Origin: Diplonema japonicum
Lineage: Eukaryota > Euglenozoa > Diplonemea > Diplonemida > Diplonemidae
Assembly: GCA_964019335.1 (NCBI GenBank)
Contig: OZ025743.1
Location: forward strand, 124,001 to 188,000
Reading direction: 5' to 3'
Length of the DNA stretch: 64,000 bases
Position numbers and translations under genes: made by a program. How positions within the stretch are numbered: the stretch's first letter is position 1; each line of letters begins with the position of its first letter. Below, piece by piece: positions 49,148 through 60,247 of this stretch. The notes under the pieces were generated by a model. The model was not told the origin of the DNA. It saw only the letters and a program-made list of their open reading frames with translations, and ran no database searches.

Positions 49148-52100
49148 CTAACAAGTGCACTTAGAAGGAGGACAGGGACCGCCACACCCAAACTTCTTAG
49201 CTTTCTGGCACCACGGGTCCGCCAGCTCACCAATCTTGCTGAAGATGACGAAGGATGTGGCCTCCTCGGTGGTCTCGGGAAGGACCAGAGAGGTCCCCGC
49301 ATCCACCTGAACCCTGTACGACACCATCTTCTGCTCTGCCAACCCCCACTTGGGAGCGCAGGAGGCCGACTCGAACCCAGCCAGAGGGAGCAGGGCGGGG
49401 AAGCCACCGTTCACCTTCCCCGAGCACGGAGGGCAGTGGTAGTGCGACACGATGAACTCGCAGACCTCAGTCCCGCAGCATGTGAGGGTGATGGCGGTGT
49501 CCTTGGGAATGGCAGCAGGGGTGTGCACCCTCATCTCCCTCATGTTCTCGGGGATCATCGTCAGCACCGCCTCGCTGTTGCTGAACTCCATCTCCCCGTT
49601 CACATCGTTGGCGGGAACGGCGGCGCCACCGACAATCACCTTGGCGTCGGCAGTGGTGCAGCTCACATCGTCCACCTCCTCGTCAGCGAGGATCTTGTCA
49701 ACTGCGGTGCACCCTGCAGACGCGACGAGCACACGGACATTACGGGGAACAGTCCCACCACAGGTAGCCGACACAGGACCGCAGAAGTCGTGCTCGGCAC
49801 AGGCAAGGCTCCCAGCCGCCTTCGTCACAACAGTGTCGGGGGTCTCGTCGCCCCACTTGAAGGTGTAGGTCAGCTGCTCCCCATCGTTGTCCGACTTCAC
49901 AAGGGTGCAGAAGGTCTCCTTCCCTGCCGTCTTGGGGTAGGGGGCAACACCGGTGTCCACAGAGGTCACCACAGGGCGAAGGTACACAGGCTCCGAGGGG
50001 TCCATGTCCTGTGCGGTGGACCCGTCGCCGAAGTGGAAGGACCAGGTGTCGATCCCGTAGTGGAACTTCGTGGTCATCTTCATCTCCCAGTTCAGGTTCG
50101 TGGGAAGCCCTTCGATGGCACCACCGTCGGTGTTCTGGGCGAATCTCCAACGGCAACCGATGTTCCTGGTCCCAGAGGTGATCTGCTTGTGGTCGATGAC
50201 ACCCATTGTGCTGCTGGTGGTCCAGTCAAACTCAGAAGACCTGTCGTCCATTTCAGCAATGGTGACCCCATCGGGGATGCCGCTGATGAGACCGTCGACA
50301 GAAGCGGAGGGCTGGTTGCCGTGGGGGTGGTCGATCCCGCTGGTCCAGAAGAAGGACAGGTGGTCGGGGTTGTTCAGGTCCCTGTACAGGAACATGTTCG
50401 AGACGCCTGCCTTCTCAAACCCGGTGTGGCTGCTCCAAGAGTTGAAGTCGTAGAACTTCTTCGCTGTCATCGCCCTCTCCACAGCAGGGACAGTCCGGCG
50501 GTTCTTCCCGTTCTCCTGCTCCACCACGAACTGCTTCACGTTCCCCACGAAGTTGAGCGGCGCGCAGGTGCCGACCTCCTCGTCCGCAAGGATCTTGTGG
50601 ACGGTGCTGCAACCGGACTTCGAGACGAACACACGCACCTTGCGGGGGGCCGTCCCACCACAGGTAGCCGATACAGGACCGCAGAAGTCATGCGACGCAC
50701 AGGTAACATGGCCAGCAGGTCCAGTCACAACGGTGTCGGGGGTCTCGTCGCCCCACTTGAAGGTGTAGGTCAGCTGCTTCTGTGTGATGGACTCCACGAG
50801 GGTGCAGAAGGTCTCGGCACCAGCCACCTGAGGGTAAGGGGCCACCCCAAGATCCACAGAGGTCACCACAGGGCGAAGGTACACAGGCTCGCTCATGTCC
50901 ATGTCCTGCTGCAGGGACCCGTCGCCGAAGTGGAAGGACCAGGTGTCGATCCCCCTGATGAAGTTCGCTTGGATCTTGATCTCCCAGTTCAGGTTCGTGG
51001 GGAAGCCGTCAAGAGCACCGCCGTCGGTGTTCTGGTTGAACCACCAATGCCCGCCGATGTTCCCGCCGTTGTGGGTGATGTCCCCGAGCTTGTTGCTGCT
51101 GGTCCAGTCCCACTCGGCCGTCCTGTCGTCGCTCTGCGCAATGGTGACACCACTCGGGATCCCGGTGATGAGGGCGTCGACGTCGGACTCAGGCTGGTTC
51201 CCCTGGGGGCTGTCGATACCGTGGATCCAGAAGAAGGACAGGTGGTGGGGGTTCGTGAGGTCCCTGTACAGGAACATGTTCGAGGTCCCAGCCTTCTCAA
51301 ACCCGGTGTGCGCGCTCACAGAGTTGAAGTCGTAGAACTGCTTCGCTGTCATCGCCCTCTCCACAGCAGGGACAGTCCGGCGGTTCTTCCCGTTCTCCTG
51401 CTCCACCACGAACTGCTTCACGTCCCCCACGAAGTTCAGCGGCGGGCAGGTGTCGATCTCCTCGTCCGCAAGGATCTTGTGGATGGCGCTGCAACCGGAC
51501 CCCTTCGCAAACACACGCACCTTGCGGGGTGCCGTCCCACCACAGGTAGCCGACACAGGACCGCAGAAGTCGTGCTCGGCACAGGCAAGGTTTCCTTCCG
51601 TCTTCGTCACAACAGTGTCGGGGGTATCGTCGCCCCAGCTGAAGGTGAAGGTCAGCTGCTCCCCATCGTTGTCCGACTTCACAAGGGTGCAGAAGGTCTC
51701 CTTCCCTGCCGTCTTGGGGTAGGGGGCAACACCGGTGTCCACAGAGGTCACCACAGGGCGAAGGTACACAGGCTCCGAGGGGTCCATGTCCTGTGCGGTG
51801 GACCCGTCGCCGAAGTGGAAGGACCAGGTGTCGATCCCGTAGTGGAACTTCGTGGTCATCTTCATCTCCCAGTTCAGGTTCGTGGGAAGCCCTTCGATGG
51901 CACCACCGTCGGTGTTCTGGGCGAATCTCCAACGGCAACCGATGTTCCTGGTCCCAGAGGTGATCTGCTTGTGGTCGATGACACCCATTGTGCTGCTGGT
52001 GGTCCAGTCAAACTCAGAAGACCTGTCGTCCATTTCAGCAATGGTGACCCCATCGGGGATGCCGCTGATGAGACCGTCGACAGAAGCGGAGGGCTGGTTG

Positions 52101-52402
52101 CCGTGGGGGTGGTCGATCCCGCTGGTCCAGAAGAAGGACAGGTGGTCGGGGTTGTTCAGGTCCCTGTACAGGAACATGTTCGAGACGCCTGCCTTCTCAA
52201 ACCCGGTGTGGCTGCTCCAAGAGTTGAAGTCGTAGAACTTCTTCGCTGTCATCGCCCTCTCCACAGCAGGGACAGTCCGGCGGTTCTTCCCGTTCTCCTG
52301 CTCCACCACGAACTGCTTCACGTTCCCCACGAAGTTGAGGGGGCATGTTTGAAGAGCAGCTGCCGTCCCGAGGGACAGCACGCACAAGAGCGCGCGCGAC
52401 AT
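49148..52402 (-). CDS. Secreted modular protein D (duplicate of B)
   Basis: 1,084 residues from ATG 52402, identical to protein B across all three modules and the tail. It is the proximal gene of the right 9-kb copy. Identical coding sequence with no silent changes noticed implies a very recent duplication, gene conversion or an assembly duplicate. Confidence 0.85.
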   Translation of the reverse strand: MSRALLCVLSLGTAAALQTCPLNFVGNVKQFVVEQENGKNRRTVPAVERAMTAKKFYDFNSWSSHTGFEKAGVSNMFLYRDLNNPDHLSFFWTSGIDHPHGNQPSASVDGLISGIPDGVTIAEMDDRSSEFDWTTSSTMGVIDHKQITSGTRNIGCRWRFAQNTDGGAIEGLPTNLNWEMKMTTKFHYGIDTWSFHFGDGSTAQDMDPSEPVYLRPVVTSVDTGVAPYPKTAGKETFCTLVKSDNDGEQLTFTFSWGDDTPDTVVTKTEGNLACAEHDFCGPVSATCGGTAPRKVRVFAKGSGCSAIHKILADEEIDTCPPLNFVGDVKQFVVEQENGKNRRTVPAVERAMTAKQFYDFNSVSAHTGFEKAGTSNMFLYRDLTNPHHLSFFWIHGIDSPQGNQPESDVDALITGIPSGVTIAQSDDRTAEWDWTSSNKLGDITHNGGNIGGHWWFNQNTDGGALDGFPTNLNWEIKIQANFIRGIDTWSFHFGDGSLQQDMDMSEPVYLRPVVTSVDLGVAPYPQVAGAETFCTLVESITQKQLTYTFKWGDETPDTVVTGPAGHVTCASHDFCGPVSATCGGTAPRKVRVFVSKSGCSTVHKILADEEVGTCAPLNFVGNVKQFVVEQENGKNRRTVPAVERAMTAKKFYDFNSWSSHTGFEKAGVSNMFLYRDLNNPDHLSFFWTSGIDHPHGNQPSASVDGLISGIPDGVTIAEMDDRSSEFDWTTSSTMGVIDHKQITSGTRNIGCRWRFAQNTDGGAIEGLPTNLNWEMKMTTKFHYGIDTWSFHFGDGSTAQDMDPSEPVYLRPVVTSVDTGVAPYPKTAGKETFCTLVKSDNDGEQLTYTFKWGDETPDTVVTKAAGSLACAEHDFCGPVSATCGGTVPRNVRVLVASAGCTAVDKILADEEVDDVSCTTADAKVIVGGAAVPANDVNGEMEFSNSEAVLTMIPENMREMRVHTPAAIPKDTAITLTCCGTEVCEFIVSHYHCPPCSGKVNGGFPALLPLAGFESASCAPKWGLAEQKMVSYRVQVDAGTSLVLPETTEEATSFVIFSKIGELADPWCQKAKKFGCGGPCPPSKCTC

Positions 52403-52866
52403 TTCTTTTTTTAGTAAAAAAAAAAAAAAAAAACGGAAACCTGCGAGGACGTGTCATACGGAAAGCTGGTGGTATAAGGAAAGAATCCCTTCGTTAGTGA
52501 CATGTGAGCACAGAAGAAGTAACGTCCGACGTGATGCCACCAGAGGGATAAGCAAGGAGAAGCCCAGTTCAACAGAGTCGAGTCAGGCAGACTCAGAGGG
52601 CGAAGATGAAATACCACGCAGGTATAGAACTGCAAACTCAATGCAAAACAAAAAGAGCGAGAAAATGGGGGGAGGGGGGAAATAGTGTAAACTGGGGGGG
52701 GGGGGGGGGGAATATCAAAAAAAGAGAGGGAAATAATGTAGTGTAGCAGGAAGGGAACGAAAAGAAAAAAAGAAAAAAGAGAGAGGGGCGGTTTGTAGGT
52801 AGAAGCAAAGTGCTCATAACGCGAGTATTATATACATGGGCTTTTTGCAAACAATTCTGTAAACGG

Positions 52867-52897
<31 letters not shown>

Positions 52898-53097
52898 AAA
52901 AACAAATAGCAAAAAAAAAAGTAAATAGACCGGTGGTTCGATAAAGGTGGCTTCTTAGTTAGCTACCAAATGAAGAAGAAAAAAAGCAAGAAATATGGGG
53001 GAGGAGAGCGAAGGGTTTTTGTACAATAATTGTGACTGCGGTCTGACTATCTTCCTTTTTTTTTGTTTTGTTTTTGTTCCTATTATTATTCTACTCC
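52403..53097. other. Intergenic between genes D and E
   Basis: Equivalent to 42933-43622; the G run (52694-52710) and A run (52866-52896) are longer. No gene. Confidence 0.5.
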
Positions 53098-55476
53098 CTA
53101 CTTCTCACACGTGCAGACGGTAGGGGGGCAGGGACCGCCACACCCACTCCTAGTCGGCTTCGGGCACCAAGGATCATCCAGCTCACCAAACTTGCTGAAG
53201 ATGACGAAGGAGGAGGCCTCCTCGGTGGTCTCGGGAAGGACCAGAGAGGCCCCCGCATCCAATCGAATCCTGTACGACACCATCCTCTGCTCTGTCGATC
53301 CCCACCTGGGAGCGCAGGAGGCCGACTCGAACCCAGACAGAGGGAGCAGAGCGGGGAAGCCACCGTTCTCCTTCTTCGAGCACGGAGGGCAGTGGTAGTG
53401 CGACACGATGAACTCGCAGTTCTTGCTCCCGCAGCATGTGAGGGTGATGGCGGTGCCCTTCGGTATAGTCCCAGGGGTGTGAACCTGCATGTCCCTCATG
53501 TTCTCGGGGATCCTCGTCAGCACCGCGTTGTTGTTGCTGAAGTCCATCCCGTTCACGTTGTGCCCAGTAAGAAGGTTCTTGTCGATGCTCACCTTCACGC
53601 CCTCGTGGTTCCCGCAGGTCACATCGTCCACCCTCTCATCCGCAAGCAGCCACCCGACTTCGTTGCAGCCCGTCTTCTTCACGAACACACGAACCTTGCG
53701 GGGCACCGTTCCACCACAGGTCGCCGAGGCGACTCCACAGAAGTTGTGCGACGCACAGGTAACATGGCCAGCAGGTCCAGTCACAACAGTGTCGGGGGTG
53801 TTGTCGCCCCACTTGAAGGTGTAGGTCAGCTGCTGCTGTGTGATGGACTCCACGAGGGTGCAGAAGGTCTCAGGACCGGCCACCTGAGGGTAAGGAGCCA
53901 CCCCAAGATCCACAGAGGTCACCACAGGGCGAAGGTACACAGGCTCGCTCATGTCCATGTCCTGCTGCAGGGACCCGTCGCCGAAGTGGAAGGACCAGGT
54001 GTCGATCCCCCTGATGAAGTTCGCTTGGATCTTGATCTCCCAGTTCAGGTTCGTGGGGAAGCCGTCAAGAGCACCACCGTCGGTGTTCTGGTGGAACCAC
54101 CAGTGCCCTCCCACGCTCAATGGTGGCGAGGCCGCCTTCTGGTGGTTGATGACACCCACTGTGTTACTGGTGGTCCAGTCCCACTCGGCCGTCCTGTCGT
54201 CGCTCTGCGCAATGGAGACACCTCCCGGGATCCCAGTGATGAGGGCGTCAACGTCGGACACTGGCTGGCTGCCCGGGGGGCTGTCGATACCGTGGATCCA
54301 GAAGAAGGACAGGTGCGTGGGGTTCGTGAGGTCCCTGTACAGGAACATGTTCGAGGTCTTAGCCTTCTCAAACCCGGTGTGCGCGCTCACAGAGCGGAAG
54401 TCGTAGAACTGCTTCGCTGTCATCGCCTGCTCCACAGCAGGGACAGTCCGGCGGTTCTTCCCGTTCTCCTGCTCCACCACGAACTGCTTCACGTCCCCCA
54501 CGAAGTTCAGCGGCGGGCAGGTGTCGATCTCCTCATCTGCAAGGATCTTGTGAACTGGGGTGCAACCGGACCCCTTCGCAAACACACGCACCTTGCGGGG
54601 GGCCGTCCCACCACAGGTAGCCGACACAGGACCGCAGAAGTCGTGCTCGGCACAGGCAAGGTTTCCTTCCGTCTTCGTCACAACAGTGTCGGGGGTATCG
54701 TCGCCCCAGCTGAAGGTGAAGGTCAGCTGCTCCCCATCGATGTCCGACTTCACAAGGGTGCAGAAGGTCTCCTTCCCTGGTGTTTGGGGGTAGGGGGCAA
54801 CACCGGTGTCCACAGAGGTCAACACAGGGCGAAGGTACACAGGCTCCGAGGGGTCCATGTCCTGTGCCACAGACCCGTCGCCGAAGTGGAACTGCCACGT
54901 GTCGATTCCGTAGTTGAACCTTGTCTGCACCTTCAGCTCCCAGTTCAGGTTCGTGGGAAGCCCTTCGATGGCACCACCGTCGGTGTTCTTGGCGAATCTC
55001 CAACGGCCACCGACGTTGAACGGGGCTCCGATCCCCTTGTTGTGGTTGATGCTGCCGAGAGAGGAGCTGGTGGTCCAGTCCCACTCAGCGGCCCTGTCGT
55101 CTCTCTCGGCGATGGTGACCCCATCAGGGACACCAGACACAAGACCATCGACAGAAGCGGAGGGCTGGTTGCCGTGGGGGTGGTCGATACCATGGGTCCA
55201 GAAGAAGGACAGGTGCGTGGGGTTGTTCAGGTCCCTGTACAGGAACATGTTGGAGACGCGTGCCTTCTCAAACCCGGTGTGGCTGCTCCAAGAGTTGAAG
55301 TCGTAGAACTCTTTCGGGGTTTTATTGCTCTCCACGGCCGGTACCTTGCGGCGGTTCTTCCCGTTCTCCTGCTCCACCACGAACTGCTTCACGGTCCCCA
55401 CGAAGGTGAGGGGGCATGTTTGGACAGCAGCTGCCGTCCCGAGGGACAGCAAGATGCACGCGAAAGCACGCGACAT
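53098..55476 (-). CDS. Secreted modular protein E (duplicate of C)
   Basis: 792 residues from ATG 55476. It differs from protein C at one residue noticed (KGTAITLTCCG here, KGTAMTLTCCG in C). The duplication ends about 60 bp upstream of the start, so genes C and E have different distal upstream DNA and could differ in expression. Confidence 0.85.
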   Translation of the reverse strand: MSRAFACILLSLGTAAAVQTCPLTFVGTVKQFVVEQENGKNRRKVPAVESNKTPKEFYDFNSWSSHTGFEKARVSNMFLYRDLNNPTHLSFFWTHGIDHPHGNQPSASVDGLVSGVPDGVTIAERDDRAAEWDWTTSSSLGSINHNKGIGAPFNVGGRWRFAKNTDGGAIEGLPTNLNWELKVQTRFNYGIDTWQFHFGDGSVAQDMDPSEPVYLRPVLTSVDTGVAPYPQTPGKETFCTLVKSDIDGEQLTFTFSWGDDTPDTVVTKTEGNLACAEHDFCGPVSATCGGTAPRKVRVFAKGSGCTPVHKILADEEIDTCPPLNFVGDVKQFVVEQENGKNRRTVPAVEQAMTAKQFYDFRSVSAHTGFEKAKTSNMFLYRDLTNPTHLSFFWIHGIDSPPGSQPVSDVDALITGIPGGVSIAQSDDRTAEWDWTTSNTVGVINHQKAASPPLSVGGHWWFHQNTDGGALDGFPTNLNWEIKIQANFIRGIDTWSFHFGDGSLQQDMDMSEPVYLRPVVTSVDLGVAPYPQVAGPETFCTLVESITQQQLTYTFKWGDNTPDTVVTGPAGHVTCASHNFCGVASATCGGTVPRKVRVFVKKTGCNEVGWLLADERVDDVTCGNHEGVKVSIDKNLLTGHNVNGMDFSNNNAVLTRIPENMRDMQVHTPGTIPKGTAITLTCCGSKNCEFIVSHYHCPPCSKKENGGFPALLPLSGFESASCAPRWGSTEQRMVSYRIRLDAGASLVLPETTEEASSFVIFSKFGELDDPWCPKPTRSGCGGPCPPTVCTCEK

Positions 55477-55535
55477 ATTGAGGTAGGTAAACCTTTGACA
55501 ATGGTGTGGGAGAAGAAAGAAAAAAAAAAACATTG

Positions 55536-56709
55536 ATAAAAAAAAGTGGAGAAGGGGGGGGGGGGGGGGGGGGCGGGTTTGGGTATTTTGAATAAAAAAA
55601 AAACAAAATGAAAAAAGAGGGCAAACACAAAGAAAATGGAGAGGCAATGTGGAAAGGAACTTTTTTTTTTTTTGAAGCTCTCCTGCTTTAATGTTGAAAA
55701 AGAGATAGCGGTATGATAGCAAAAAAGATAAAAAGTGTGAAATAGAAGGAAGAAAAAAAGAAATCCAGGAAAAAAAAAAGCCCTGAGGATTCCTCCTATT
55801 TGAAACCTGTCTTTCTTGCCCGGCTTCTTATCAAACCAACATTTGAGGAATTAAAGAAGAGACAAAAAAAAGGGGGGGGAGGGGGACGAGAAAAAAGGAT
55901 TTTTATTCAAGATTATGAATTGAGTGGTTATTGTTTTATTTTTACTGTATGGAAAAAAACAAAATGAAAAGTGCTAAAAAAAAAAAGGGAAAGAAAATAA
56001 ATAAGACAGAAAATGAAACCCTAATCAAGAGAAGTAAAAAAAAAAAAAAGAAAAAAAAAATGATACAAAAAAAAAAAGAAAAAAAAGAACACAAGCACAC
56101 GGAAAGGAAGAAAGTTAAAAAAGAAAAAAAAAAACAGAAAAGTTAAAAGCGCCCCGCGCTTGCTTCTTTCAGGTTTTTTTTCTCTCCTTTTTTTCTTCCC
56201 CTCCCCAACTTCAAGTAGTCTTTTTTATTTCTTTTTTTTTTTTTTTGCATTTCATACTTTTTTTTTCTTTCCCCCCCTTAAATAGGGTTTGATTTCATTT
56301 CTGTCCTCACTGGTCGCAATAAGAAAAATAAGGATAAAAAAAGAAGAAGAAAAAAATGGATGTTAAGGATACCTCCGCTGAAATTCCTTGTACCGCATGA
56401 TGTGGCTAAAAACACGGTCTGCGACTACCCCATGCCCAGAGACAAAGTGGGTGCATCCAATAACCAATGTCAAAATGCCTCATCTTTCAAAGTACAAAAG
56501 TGTGATTCACGGGGTAAAAAAAAAAAAGGTCTGGAAAAGGAAAACTGCAGCAAGCCAAAAGGGGGATAGATTAAAAGAAGGTCAAGAAAGAGGTGGAGGG
56601 GTAACGAGTTATTTCTTTTTTCTCTTTTTCTTAAAAAAAAGAAAAAAAAATAGAAATTGCTCCTTCCCTTCACCCCTACTTCACATCTTGAGAACACTAT
56701 TTAACCCTT
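55536..56709. other. Intergenic, homopolymer-rich
   Basis: G run (55554-55573), many A and T runs. Lys-rich ORFs at 55.9-56.2 kb are translations of poly-A DNA. No gene recognised. Confidence 0.5.
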
Positions 56710-58188
56710 TCAGATGCTGCATGTGCACTTTGTAGGGGGACAGGGACCGCCACACCCGGCCTTCTTCGCCTTCTGGCACCACGGGTCCGCCATCTCACCA
56801 ATCTTGCTGAAGATGACGAAGGATGTGGCCTCCTCGGTGGTCTCGGGAAGGACCAGAGAGGTCCCCGCATCCACCTGAACCCTGTACGACACCATCTTCT
56901 GCTCTGCCAACCCCCACTTGGGAGCGCAGGAGGCCGACTCGAACCCAGCCAGAGGGAGCAGGGCGGGGAAGCCACCGTTCACCTTCCCCGAGCACGGAGG
57001 GCAGTGGTAGTGCGACACGATGAACTCGCAGACCTCAGTCCCGCAGCATGTGAGGGTGATGGCGGTGTCCTTGGGAATGGCAGCAGGGGTGTGCACCCTC
57101 ATCTCCCTCATGTTCTCGGGGATCATCGTCAGCACCGCCTCGCTGTTGCTGAACTCCATCTCCCCGTTCACATCGTTGGCGGGAACGGCGGCGCCACCGA
57201 CAATCACCTTGGCGTCGGCAGTGGTGCAGCTCACATCGTCCACCTCCTCGTCAGCGAGGATCTTGTCAACTGCGGTGCACCCTGCAGACGCGACGAGCAC
57301 ACGGACATTACGGGGAACAGTCCCACCACAGGTAGCCGACACAGGACCGCAGAAGTCGTGCTCGGCACAGGCAAGGCTCCCAGCCGCCTTCGTCACAACA
57401 GTGTCGGGGGTCTCGTCGCCCCACTTGAAGGTGTAGGTCAGCTGCTCCCCATCGTTGTCCGACTTCACAAGGGTGCAGAAGGTCTCCTTCCCTGCCGTCT
57501 TGGGGTAGGGGGCAACACCGGTGTCCACAGAGGTCACCACAGGGCGAAGGTACACAGGCTCCGAGGGGTCCATGTCCTGTGCGGTGGACCCGTCGCCAAA
57601 GTGGAAGGACCAGGTGTCGATCCCGTAGTGGAACTTCGTGGTCATCTTCATCTCCCAGTTCAGGTTCGTGGGAAGCCCTTCGATGGCACCACCGTCGGTG
57701 TTCTGGGCGAATCTCCAACGGCAACCGATGTTCCTGGTCCCAGAGGTGATCTGCTTGTGGTCGATGACACCCATTGTGCTGCTGGTGGTCCAGTCAAACT
57801 CAGAAGACCTGTCGTCCATTTCAGCAATGGTGACCCCATCGGGGATGCCGCTGATGAGACCGTCGACAGAAGCGGAGGGCTGGTTGCCGTGGGGGTGGTC
57901 GATCCCGCTGGTCCAGAAGAAGGACAGGTGGTCGGGGTTGTTCAGGTCCCTGTACAGGAACATGTTCGAGACGCCTGCCTTCTCAAACCCGGTGTGGCTG
58001 CTCCAAGAGTTGAAGTCGTAGAACTTCTTCGCTGTCATCGCCCTCTCCACAGCAGGGACAGTCCGGCGGTTCTTCCCGTTCTCCTGCTCCACCACGAACT
58101 GCTTCACGTTCCCCACAAAGGTGAGGGGGCATGTCTGGGCAACTGCCGTCCCGAGGGAGAGCAGGACACAGGCGAAAGTGCGTGACAT
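56710..58188 (-). CDS. Secreted modular protein F (one module plus tail)
   Basis: 492 residues from ATG 58188 (MSRTFACVLLSLGTAVAQ signal). The module is almost identical to modules 1 and 3 of genes B and D. The tail matches that of B until its end, which reads GEMADPWCQKAKKAGCGGPCPPTKCTCSI instead of the B version. The signal peptide is closer to genes C/E than to B/D. It looks like a mosaic of B-type body and C-type start, best explained by recombination between neighbours. It is the smallest complete member and defines the minimal architecture. Confidence 0.85.
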   Translation of the reverse strand: MSRTFACVLLSLGTAVAQTCPLTFVGNVKQFVVEQENGKNRRTVPAVERAMTAKKFYDFNSWSSHTGFEKAGVSNMFLYRDLNNPDHLSFFWTSGIDHPHGNQPSASVDGLISGIPDGVTIAEMDDRSSEFDWTTSSTMGVIDHKQITSGTRNIGCRWRFAQNTDGGAIEGLPTNLNWEMKMTTKFHYGIDTWSFHFGDGSTAQDMDPSEPVYLRPVVTSVDTGVAPYPKTAGKETFCTLVKSDNDGEQLTYTFKWGDETPDTVVTKAAGSLACAEHDFCGPVSATCGGTVPRNVRVLVASAGCTAVDKILADEEVDDVSCTTADAKVIVGGAAVPANDVNGEMEFSNSEAVLTMIPENMREMRVHTPAAIPKDTAITLTCCGTEVCEFIVSHYHCPPCSGKVNGGFPALLPLAGFESASCAPKWGLAEQKMVSYRVQVDAGTSLVLPETTEEATSFVIFSKIGEMADPWCQKAKKAGCGGPCPPTKCTCSI

Positions 58189-59223
58189 TTTTTTTTTTGT
58201 TTTTTTTTTTTTTTGTTGTAAAAGAAGAAAAAGGGGGGGAAAAAAAGGTTTAAGATCTGTTTGAATTTTGTATCAAGCAAGCAGGGGGGAGGGGGGGAAA
58301 TAAAAAAAAGCAAAGTTTACTTTCCCCAGAAGAGGAACAAAAGAGAGAGGTTCATTCTATTCCCCCCCCCCCCCCCCCTCCCCCCTTTCCTATTTGTCCG
58401 ATTTCATCTCCACTTGCCGCAGCCTGTCCACCTCGTCTTGTCTGGGCACGTTTCAAGATGTTCGTTCGGCTGTGCGGGAGTCGGTGGCTGACGATCACCG
58501 GCTTTCCTTCTCAACCTCCTCCTGCTGCTGTAGAACCGCCTTCGTCCCGTCGCTGGCTTTCTGCGCAAGATATCAGTACCTCTAGGTGGCTGCTCCCGTC
58601 TACGGAGTGCCCCGAGATTCTTGGCCTTCTTCTTGAAATTTCCATTTTTTTTTCCACATTTCTTTTATTGAAGTGGGGGGGGGGGGGCAGGAAGAAAACT
58701 AAAAACAAAGAAATATAGAGAAGATAAAGAAAAAAATGGAGAGGGGGGCACAAAAAAAAAAAGAATCCCCCCCCCTCCCCTTCTGTTATGTGCTACAACG
58801 TGCCATTTTGATGGGAAAAAAAAAACAAAAAAAAAAAAAGGGGAACAACGGGGATAATAGGAGACACGACAAACAAAAAAAAAAAAGCAAACAAAGAAGG
58901 GAAGAGGGGGTGAAAGAAGGGGATGTAGCGTAGAAAAAAAAAAAAAAAAAGAGGAGAAAGAAGAAGAAGAAGAAGAAGAAAAAGAAGTTCCCTGAGGCTA
59001 CTTCTCTCTCATTCTTTCATCTCCCCCCCCCCCCCCCTCCCCCCTCCCCTCCCCCTCTTCAATTCTTTTTTTACCTCCTTCCCCTTCCACCCCCGTATTT
59101 TTGAAACACTTTCTTTTTTTTTCATATTTTTTTTTTTTTTTTCAATCTTCCTCTTCCTCTAATTTTCTCAGGGCATCCCCAATCTTATCGACTTCTAATT
59201 TTTTTTTTAAAAATTTTTTTTAA
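58189..59223. other. Intergenic with a possible short coding fragment
   Basis: Mostly homopolymer runs (C run about 58363-58378, G run about 58675-58687, C run about 59023-59036). The stretch 58400-58650 is of mixed composition. On the minus strand it reads NFKKKAKNLGALRRREQPP and then, in another frame, KASDGTKAVLQQQEEVEKES. This could be a decayed or spliced exon, not assignable. Confidence 0.35.
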
Positions 59224-60211
59224 TTATTTCCCACCCAACAAACCTTCTTCATCTTGCACACCCTCCATATCCTCTGTATCATGCATTGAAAGCTCAGGGG
59301 GTGGGTTGGGCTGCGCACGGGTTTCGTCCTCCTGAGGTTCCTCCTTGGGGGTGAGAAGTTTTGCAGTGGCGGACCCGTACCCGGTTAAAATCTTCCGTTT
59401 TTTAAGCGCGGCCGCTTTTTGATACTTTTCAGCGTATTTCCTTTTAAGCACAGAACGCTTCTCCTCGTAGGCGGCACGACGGCCGAGTGCATCGTCGTCC
59501 TCGGCGGTTTTGGCAAGGTCTTCCTCCCAAGAGAAGATGTACTTTGTCGTTTTCCGGCCTTGCCCTGGGATCGGGACATCGGTGAGCTTGTGGTGCATTA
59601 AGCCGTTTCGGTTTTCAGCTATTCTATCAGCCGAGAAGTCGAGAACAAGCCTTTTCGGTGGATACGAGATCTTGACGTCTGTGGCTGTCTCCCTGAAAAC
59701 GAAGGCAGATTCACGTTGATGCATGAGCCGGCCGTCATATGTGTTGACAACGTTGTACTCTTCCGGCAGGCGTTCGCCTGATGGAAGGGAAGGTGCGTTC
59801 CAGGAAGCTTCTATCAATGTCTCGTGTTGTAGTTCCTTCACCTTTCTCTGCTTATCGTCGTCTACCTTTTTGCTCGGAAGCAGGAATTCCGCATCGATTT
59901 TCCCAGTCAAATCTCGTTTCCAGTAGAGCATCGAGCCTTCATACTGGACATCGTCAGCGTTGTGTTTTTTCGCCAGCTGTTCCTTGTTCTCAAGCTCAAA
60001 AAAGTCGACCCCTTCGGGCACCAATCTGTCCACAGGGAGCGGGTCCGAGGTCTCGAAGTGCGCCAAAAGCATTTCCCTTTCTTCTCGAATCACCGGGTCT
60101 TCTGTCTGAATTTCTTTGACTGATACGAGGTTTGCCCTTCGGTCAGTTGGATGCAGGAGTTCGTTCTTTACCTTTTTTTGTTTTTTTTTTTGTTGTTGTT
60201 GTAGAAAAAAG

Positions 60212-60247
<36 letters not shown>

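Larger units (their letters stand above)
46536..55535. repeat. 9-kb segmental duplication, right copy
   Basis: Direct copy of 37066-46057. Differences noticed: three substitutions in or near genes C/E (43973/53448 region, the codon at 45225/54700 region, 46024/55499) and altered G/A run lengths. Gene D is identical in protein to gene B. Confidence 0.9.

Noticed and set aside
55931-56146. 71-codon Lys-rich ORF
   Set aside because: Translation of poly-A DNA.
58510-58650. Gene with a 19-bp intron (gtactgatatcttgcgcag)
   Set aside because: The flanking frames look partly coding, but such a short intron is unsupported by the other introns here (42 bp or more) and no complete ORF results.
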